This document shows positions 58,595-64,000 of a stretch of DNA of 64,000 bases, in pieces. This stretch comes from Luxibacter massiliensis (GTDB lineage: Bacteria > Bacillota > Clostridia > Lachnospirales > Lachnospiraceae), in contig NZ_UWOE01000001.1 of assembly GCF_900604355.1 (NCBI RefSeq), forward strand, positions 310,001 through 374,000, in the 5' to 3' direction. The notes beneath the pieces were generated by a model, which saw only the letters and a list, made by a program, of their open reading frames with translations, was not told where the DNA came from and did no database searches. The position numbers and the translations under genes are program-made. Each line of letters opens with the position of its first letter. Position 1 is the first letter of the stretch.

Positions 58595-60488
58595 CAGCAG
58601 ACAGAATAAAATGAAAAAGGGGACTGCCGGACGTTTGATTAAGACACTGTTTGAGTTTTATCCGGTAAAAATGCCAGTCGTAATTGTCTGTATTATTTTC
58701 AGTGCCGCAGTGAGTTCTATTCCGGCAATTTTTATGCAAAATGTCATAGCTATTGTTGAGGAGAGCTGGAGAAGTGGGGACTGGGAATCAGTTGCAGGCA
58801 GGGTTACTTTTTATGTGGGAATACTATTAATTTTTTATATCCTGTCCCTGATCTTTGCATTTACCTATACCCAGATGATGGCTGTCATTACGCAGGGATT
58901 TTTAAAAAAGCTCAGAGGCAAAATGTTCAATGGAATGCAGGATTTGCCGGTAAAATATTTTGATACTCATAACCATGGTGATATTATGAGTTATTATACT
59001 AACGATATAGATACATTGCGGCAGATGGTATCTCAGAGTATCCCTCAGCTTTTGATATCCGCAGTAACTGTGCTGACTATATTTTTTATTATGATATATT
59101 TCAGTGTCTGGATGGCCTTAGTAGTTATAGTGGGCGTTATTTTTATGCTGGTGGTGACGAAAAAGGTGGGAGGTAATTCCGCTAAGTACTTCATCAGGCA
59201 GCAGATGGCTATTGGCAGGACAGAAGGGTATGTGGAAGAAATAATGAATGGACAGAAGGTTGTCCAGGTGTTTTGCCATGAAAGGGAATGTGAAGAGGCA
59301 TTTGACAAGATTAATGATGCTCTGTTTGAAGATGCACAGAATGCGAATAAATATGCAAATATGCTCATGCCAATTCTAGGCAATATCGGGAATGTGCTCT
59401 ATGTGGTTGTGGCATTGGCAGGGGGAATTCTGATGCTGGCAGGTGCGCCCAATATCAGTCTTTCAGGAATGGCAATTGGTATTAGTATAGTAGTGCCATT
59501 TTTGAATATGACAAAACAGTTTTGTGGGAATATCAGCCAAGTATCAAATCAGGTGAATGCGGTGGTAATGGGACTTGCAGGAGCAGAACGGATTTTTAGC
59601 CTGATTGATGAAAAAGCCGAAGAAGATAACGGATATGTCACACTGGTGAATGCCAAAGAGGCCAATGGGGAATTAACGGAGTGCAAGGAACGTACGGGGG
59701 TATGGGCTTGGAAGCATCCCCACAAGTCAGATGGGACAGTCACCTATACAAGGGTTACAGGAGATGTCAGGATGTATGATGTGGATTTCGGCTATGAGGA
59801 GAACAAAACAGTACTTCATAATATTACGCTATATGCAGAGCCGGGGCAGAAGATTGCCTTTGTTGGCGCCACAGGTGCAGGAAAGACGACAATTACGAAT
59901 CTGATTAACCGTTTTTACGATATTGCAGATGGAAAAATACGCTACGATGGTATTAATATTAATAAAATTAAAAAGGCAGACCTCCGGCGTTCTCTGGGAA
60001 TCGTCCTCCAGGAGACAAATCTTTTTACAGGAACTGTGATGAGCAATATCAGATATGGAAAACTGGATGCCACAGAGGATGAATGTATTTCCGCAGCTAA
60101 ACTGGCTGGGGCCCATGATTTTATAACACGTCTTCCAGACGGATATAATACCATGCTCACAGAAAATGGAGCTAATCTCTCCCAGGGACAGCGGCAGCTA
60201 ATCGCAATAGCCCGTGCTGCAGTTGCAGATCCTCCGGTTATGATTTTGGATGAGGCCACTTCTTCTATTGATACACGTACAGAAGCAATTGTCCAAAGGG
60301 GAATGGATGCGCTTATGGAAGGCAGGACTGTATTTGTAATCGCCCACCGGCTTTCCACAGTGCGTAATTCAGATGTGATTATGGTGCTGGAGCAAGGAAG
60401 AATTATTGAACGTGGGACACATGATATGCTGTTGGAAGAAAAAGGAAAGTATTATCAACTATATACAGGGGCATTTGAGTTAGAATAA
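58587..60488 (+). CDS. ABC exporter half-transporter, catalytic subunit
   Basis: 633 aa. Membrane domain with six helices, an unusual insertion of about 45 residues before the ATPase domain (GYVTLVNAKEANGELTECKE region), then Walker A GATGAGKTT, signature LSQGQRQLI and Walker B VMILDEATSSID with the catalytic glutamate. Partner of the preceding subunit. The ATG at 58587 has AGGTG about 7 nt upstream; 58581 is also possible. Confidence 0.92.
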   Translation: MNNSRQNKMKKGTAGRLIKTLFEFYPVKMPVVIVCIIFSAAVSSIPAIFMQNVIAIVEESWRSGDWESVAGRVTFYVGILLIFYILSLIFAFTYTQMMAVITQGFLKKLRGKMFNGMQDLPVKYFDTHNHGDIMSYYTNDIDTLRQMVSQSIPQLLISAVTVLTIFFIMIYFSVWMALVVIVGVIFMLVVTKKVGGNSAKYFIRQQMAIGRTEGYVEEIMNGQKVVQVFCHERECEEAFDKINDALFEDAQNANKYANMLMPILGNIGNVLYVVVALAGGILMLAGAPNISLSGMAIGISIVVPFLNMTKQFCGNISQVSNQVNAVVMGLAGAERIFSLIDEKAEEDNGYVTLVNAKEANGELTECKERTGVWAWKHPHKSDGTVTYTRVTGDVRMYDVDFGYEENKTVLHNITLYAEPGQKIAFVGATGAGKTTITNLINRFYDIADGKIRYDGININKIKKADLRRSLGIVLQETNLFTGTVMSNIRYGKLDATEDECISAAKLAGAHDFITRLPDGYNTMLTENGANLSQGQRQLIAIARAAVADPPVMILDEATSSIDTRTEAIVQRGMDALMEGRTVFVIAHRLSTVRNSDVIMVLEQGRIIERGTHDMLLEEKGKYYQLYTGAFELE

Positions 60489-60518
60489 AAGAAATAAAGA
60501 ACCTATAAAAGGGAGGAT

Positions 60519-60547
60519 GCCGGGTAACTGCTTTTGCAGTTCCCGGC
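60519..60547 (+). terminator. Hairpin after the ABC exporter genes
   Basis: GCCGGGTAACTGC and GCAGTTCCCGGC (one unpaired base) around TTTT. The following T-run is weak. Confidence 0.65.
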
Positions 60548-60770
60548 ACGTATTATGAAAAAGTTTATTCAAATAGTATTGCATCTGTTGGCGAGTGTAA
60601 TATCAAATAGCTAATATATAATAAATATTATTTATTTGATACCTATAGTATATGTGTCAGAAATGAAGAAAGAATGAGTAGAAAATGAAAGATTTTTAAA
60701 TGATAAATGAACAAAATATGAACATAAGACAGAAATGCAGCTGTTTTGAATAGCCTTGGTATATAAACAG

Positions 60771-60870
60771 GGACTGCCCTAAAATGAATTTCTATACAAG
60801 ATGACTATGTAAGACACATAGATTAAATTTAAATCTTGCAGAATCTTCATTTAGTGGCAGTCCGTTTTTA
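60771..60870 (+). ncRNA. Nested hairpin element ending in a T-run
   Basis: GGACTGCC (60771-60778) pairs with GGCAGTCC (60856-60863), AAATGAA (60782-60788) with TTCATTT (60846-60852), and inside them CTATGT with ACATAG (60805-60821). GTTTTTA follows. It resembles a small structured RNA with a terminator, or the remains of a mobile element end. No promoter was identified. Confidence 0.4.
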
Positions 60871-60968
60871 GTCAAAGTAATTATATTTAGATTTTTCAAT
60901 AAATATACTGCAGGCGTCTGCTGGAAAGTTCCTTTCTGTTGGCCGGGAGGCGTTCTTACTTTCGTGCT

Positions 60969-62231
60969 TTATGGCCAGATTGCCCTTGCCTTTTTGGCAT
61001 CTACAACTCGTTTTACTGCGATAAGGTATGCGCCTGTGCGCAGGGTGGTATGCTCTTGCTGCGCAATATTCCATACTGCTTCAAATGCGGGATCCATAAT
61101 GTTTTTGAGTTTTTCATTGACAGATTCTTCTGTCCAGCTTACGGATTGAATATTTTGTACCCATTCAAAATAGGAAACGACAACACCGCCGGCGTTAGCC
61201 AGAATATCGGGCACTACTATAATTCCCTTAGCATTTAAAGTAGGGTCGGCTTCCGCAGCAATAGGCCCGTTGGCCGCTTCTACAATAATCTCGGCTTTTA
61301 TATGATCTGCATTGTCTGCATTAATCTGATTTTCCAGGGCTGCTGGTACAAGTACTTTTACATCTAGCTCCAGAAGTTTGCTGTTAGAGATGCGGGTGAT
61401 CCCATCCTCCTCGTAATTTTCAAGAAGATTTTTACGGTTTTTGGATAAATATTCTAAAATAGCCGGGATATTCAGTCCTTCTGGCTTGTAGATAGCGCCG
61501 GATACGTCGCTGACAGCAACAATTTTCATGCCTTCCTTATAAAGCAGCTTAGCTGTGATGCTTCCCACATTTCCCATTCCCTGAATGGCAACTGTAGTCC
61601 CATTTGTGTCCAGTCCAAGTTTCTTGAGGATGTTTTTGGTTGTAAACATAACGCCGCGTCCAGTCGCCTCATTACGGCCTAAGGCGCCTCCTAGTTCGAT
61701 AGGCTTTCCTGTTACAACACCATGTACGCAGTGTCCTTTCAACATACTGTATGTATCCATCATCCACCCCATAACAGCTGCGTTTGTTCCCACATCAGGA
61801 GCTGGGATATCCTGGTCCGGCCCGATTAAGGGGGCAATTGCTGCCGTAAATCTTCTTGTAATGGCACGTATCTCATTTTCTGATAATTGATTAGGGTCAC
61901 AGACTACGCCGCCTTTACCGCCGCCATAAGGGATGTTGACAACAGCGCACTTGAAGGTCATCCATGCTGCAAGAGCCTTTACTTCATCCAGGTTTACAGC
62001 AGGATGGAAACGGATGCCCCCCTTTGCAGGGCCTCTTGATGTGGAATGCTGGATACGGTATCCTTCGAATACATGTGTGGTTCCGTCATCCATCCGCACA
62101 GGGACTGCAACTTTTAATTCCCTTTCTGGAAATTTAATGGCTTCAATATCACTGTCTGTATAGCCTAAAATATCAGCGGCTTCCTTTACAACTTTTAGTA
62201 CGTTATCATAAGGGTTATATTCCTGTCTCAT
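60969..62231 (-). CDS. Glutamate dehydrogenase family protein
   Basis: 420 aa hexameric-type Glu/Leu/Phe/Val dehydrogenase. GPAKGGIRFHP (substrate loop), PYGGGKGG with the catalytic lysine region, PAPDVGTNAAVMGWMMDTY, and Rossmann motif IQGMGNVGSITAKLLY. It interconverts glutamate and 2-oxoglutarate, supplying reducing power in amino-acid fermentation. AAAGGAG precedes the ATG. It lies downstream of the aminotransferase on the same strand (57-bp gap), which would regenerate glutamate. NAD or NADP preference not determined. Confidence 0.94.
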   Translation of the reverse strand: MRQEYNPYDNVLKVVKEAADILGYTDSDIEAIKFPERELKVAVPVRMDDGTTHVFEGYRIQHSTSRGPAKGGIRFHPAVNLDEVKALAAWMTFKCAVVNIPYGGGKGGVVCDPNQLSENEIRAITRRFTAAIAPLIGPDQDIPAPDVGTNAAVMGWMMDTYSMLKGHCVHGVVTGKPIELGGALGRNEATGRGVMFTTKNILKKLGLDTNGTTVAIQGMGNVGSITAKLLYKEGMKIVAVSDVSGAIYKPEGLNIPAILEYLSKNRKNLLENYEEDGITRISNSKLLELDVKVLVPAALENQINADNADHIKAEIIVEAANGPIAAEADPTLNAKGIIVVPDILANAGGVVVSYFEWVQNIQSVSWTEESVNEKLKNIMDPAFEAVWNIAQQEHTTLRTGAYLIAVKRVVDAKKARAIWP

Positions 62232-62288
62232 AATGATTCTCCTTTACAATTTTGTTTGGCATAAATTTGGCGGTTGGCGGATAAAGGT

Positions 62289-63566
62289 TTATCCTAAAAT
62301 CTTTTCAATTCCTGCGATTTTAACACATATTATAAAAATATCCATTGCTTTTTCCAGTTCGGCAGTGACAGGGTATGTAGGCGCTATGCGGATATTGCTG
62401 TCTTTTGGGTCTTTTCCATATGGATAGGTGGCTCCCGCGCCAGTCAGGGTAACGCCCGCTTCCCTGGCAAGCTGTACGGTACGGGCGGCACACCCGGAAA
62501 GGGTGTCCAGTGATATAAAGTATCCTCCTTTGGGATTGCTCCAAGATGCAAGTCCGCTGCCTTTTAGGCTGTCACCCAGTTTGCTCAGCACAATATCAAA
62601 TTTTGGCCGGATTTCATCGGCTAGTTTTTTCATGTGGTTCCGTATGTTTTCCGGCGTTTTGAAGAACTGCACATGGCGCAGCTGATTTAGTTTGTCATGC
62701 CCTATAGTCTGTGCAGACATGTGTTTCTTGAATTCTGTAATGTTTGCTGTGCTGGAAGCAACTAGGGCGATACCGGATCCGGGAAAACTTATTTTAGAGG
62801 TAGAGAAAAAATAGTAAGGCCTGTCAGGATTCCCGGCTTTTGCGCACTCTGTTAAAATATCTTTTAACGGCACCTCCTCATAAATATGGTGGACGCCATA
62901 GGCATTGTCCCAGAAAATGCGGAAATCATCAGCGGCAGTTTCCATTGCCGCAAGTTCCTCGACAATTTGGTCACTATAGCATACGCCCTGGGGATTGGAG
63001 TGTAGTGGAACACACCAGATTCCTTTTATGAGGGGATCTTCTTTTACCAGTTTTTTTACAGTATCCATATCCGGACCGTCCTCATTGAGAGGAACAGGGA
63101 TCATTTCGATCCCTAGCTCTTCGCATATGGTAAAGTGCCGGTCATATCCTGGGACAGGACAGAGGAATTTGACAGGGGTATCATTATGCTTATGGTATAG
63201 CCAGGGTTCACATCCTCCGGTTCCGAACAGGCACAAAAAGCTGATTGTGTCGAACATAAGATTAAGACTGGCATTTCCGCCTATGATGATCTGCTCTGGG
63301 TCTATCCCGAGCAGATCTCCAAATAGCGTTCTGCACTCAATAATACCCTCTAGTATTCCGTAGTTTCTGGCATCTGTACCGTCGGCCAATGTATAGTTCT
63401 CCATAGTCCTAAGAAGAGGGGCGCTAAGATCGAGCTGCGATGCTGCCGGCTTACCTCTGGCCATGTTCAGCTTCAGATTTTGGGCCTGTGCTTCTTTATA
63501 CTGAACCTGGAGTTCTCTCAGTAAAGAGCGCAGGGCCTCGTCAGAATAATCTGTGATTGGTTTCAT
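62289..63566 (-). CDS. Class I-like PLP aminotransferase (Asp_aminotransf type)
   Basis: 425 aa. The GGNASLNLMFDTISFL loop, SNPQGVCYSD, and FSTSKISFPGSGIALV with the PLP-binding lysine (about 246-261) place it in the PF12897-like aspartate/alanine aminotransferase group. It would feed 2-oxoglutarate-linked transamination, coupled with the neighbouring dehydrogenase. Divergent from a lysR gene that probably regulates it. Confidence 0.9.
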   Translation of the reverse strand: MKPITDYSDEALRSLLRELQVQYKEAQAQNLKLNMARGKPAASQLDLSAPLLRTMENYTLADGTDARNYGILEGIIECRTLFGDLLGIDPEQIIIGGNASLNLMFDTISFLCLFGTGGCEPWLYHKHNDTPVKFLCPVPGYDRHFTICEELGIEMIPVPLNEDGPDMDTVKKLVKEDPLIKGIWCVPLHSNPQGVCYSDQIVEELAAMETAADDFRIFWDNAYGVHHIYEEVPLKDILTECAKAGNPDRPYYFFSTSKISFPGSGIALVASSTANITEFKKHMSAQTIGHDKLNQLRHVQFFKTPENIRNHMKKLADEIRPKFDIVLSKLGDSLKGSGLASWSNPKGGYFISLDTLSGCAARTVQLAREAGVTLTGAGATYPYGKDPKDSNIRIAPTYPVTAELEKAMDIFIICVKIAGIEKILG

Positions 63567-63690
63567 GATGTCCTCCTTGTTTGGATATTTCTTTTTCTTG
63601 CCTTTATTATAGAAATATCATAGAATAGAATCAAATATTTATATTTGTATAGTGATTATAACCAAATAATTATAAGGCTGGAGGGACGCT
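63567..63690. promoter_or_regulatory. Divergent regulatory region, aminotransferase and lysR
   Basis: 124 bp, AT-rich, containing short dyads such as AAATATTTATATTT (63643-63657). The divergent layout is typical of LysR control of the adjacent gene. No precise site assigned. Confidence 0.45.
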
Positions 63691-64000
63691 ATGTTCAGCG
63701 GTATGAATTATGTATATGAAGTGTATAAAGAAAGGAGCTTTTCAAAGGCCGCTGAGAATTTATATATATCCCAGCCAGCTCTGAGTGCTATGATAAAAAA
63801 GGTGGAGAGCAAAGTAGGAATGCCATTGTTCGACCGCAGCACCACGCCAATTCAGCTGACGGATTGTGGGAAGCGGTATATCAAAACTGCTGAGAGGATT
63901 ATGGATCTGGAGGATGAGTTTGCATATTATGTGGGCAACTTACATGAGCTAAGGACGGGGCATCTTTCAGTGGGAGGGTCTTATCTGTTTTCTTCCTTTA
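63691..64000 (+). CDS. LysR-family regulator, N-terminal part
   Basis: 103 codons before the window ends; no stop is reached. The winged helix-turn-helix is clear: MFSGMNYVYEVYKERSFSKA, then LYISQPALSAMIKKVESKVG and PLFDRSTTPIQLTD. GGAGGG lies upstream of the ATG. The ligand domain lies outside the window. Confidence 0.93.
   Translation, partial: MFSGMNYVYEVYKERSFSKAAENLYISQPALSAMIKKVESKVGMPLFDRSTTPIQLTDCGKRYIKTAERIMDLEDEFAYYVGNLHELRTGHLSVGGSYLFSSF

Larger units (their letters stand above)
60489..60968. other. Gap between the ABC exporter and gdhA
   Basis: 480 bp, AT-rich. It holds the hairpin GCCGGG...CCCGGC (60519-60547), which may end the exporter mRNA, and a larger folded element at 60771-60870. 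No gene recognised. Confidence 0.5.

Noticed and set aside
1..64000. CRISPR array, prophage or insertion sequence
   Set aside because: The only regular repeats (15789-16148) have no spacers between constant repeats. No transposase, integrase or phage structural gene was seen.

Overview
The window is a contiguous piece of a low-GC, anaerobic Firmicute chromosome. The gene content suggests a Lachnospiraceae amino-acid fermenter (Clostridium cluster XIVa, the C. scindens-like group). It carries a selenium-dependent D-proline reductase cluster, Zn-ribbon S14, a KOW-domain protein beside infA, an L17 with a long insertion, ChW-repeat and CAP surface proteins, PPi-type phosphofructokinase and AdhE. 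The taxonomic placement is inference.

Layout. 1-6163: the 3' end of tRNA-Sec, then prdC, prdA, a small conserved protein, prdB (in-frame UGA/Sec), prdD and prdE, for Stickland-type reduction of D-proline. 6164-8417: a secreted ChW-repeat/CAP-domain protein. 8511-25610: the S10-spc-alpha ribosomal protein supercluster (rpsJ to rplQ, with secY, adk, infA, rpoA). It has a long structured leader, several structured spacers, no map gene, and a 72-76 bp tandem repeat array wedged between rpsZ and rpsH. 25619-36759: a sugar locus. It comprises a binding-protein/histidine kinase/response regulator/second binding protein operon, a ribose-type ABC importer, a class II aldolase, a PfkB kinase and a D-lyxose isomerase-type enzyme. 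36884-39684: adhE behind a promoter overlapped by two Rex-like operators. 39744-46310: APH-fold protein, cell-wall hydrolase, HAD phosphatase, UppP and a polar amino-acid ABC importer. 46347-51931: an SfsA-MutY fusion, TetR regulator, GDPD, PAP2 protein and TrpS. 51956-53545 (minus): tRNA-Arg(ACG) and PPi-phosphofructokinase. 53978-56244: UDP-galactopyranose mutase, GtrA protein and a degenerate kinase-like gene lacking an ordinary start codon. 56296-60488: a MarR-controlled heterodimeric ABC exporter. 60969-64000: glutamate dehydrogenase and an aminotransferase (minus), then a divergent LysR gene cut by the window end.

How it fits together. Proline reductase, glutamate dehydrogenase, the aminotransferase and the amino-acid importer fit fermentation of amino acids. 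The sugar locus and AdhE fit carbohydrate use with NADH disposal to alcohols. The most unusual features are the repeat array inside the spc operon, the SfsA-MutY fusion, the PrdA paralogue split exactly at the pyruvoyl-forming position, a proposed lyxose/xylulose-1-phosphate route, and several mutually exclusive hairpin arrangements. No CRISPR array, prophage or intact insertion sequence was seen.
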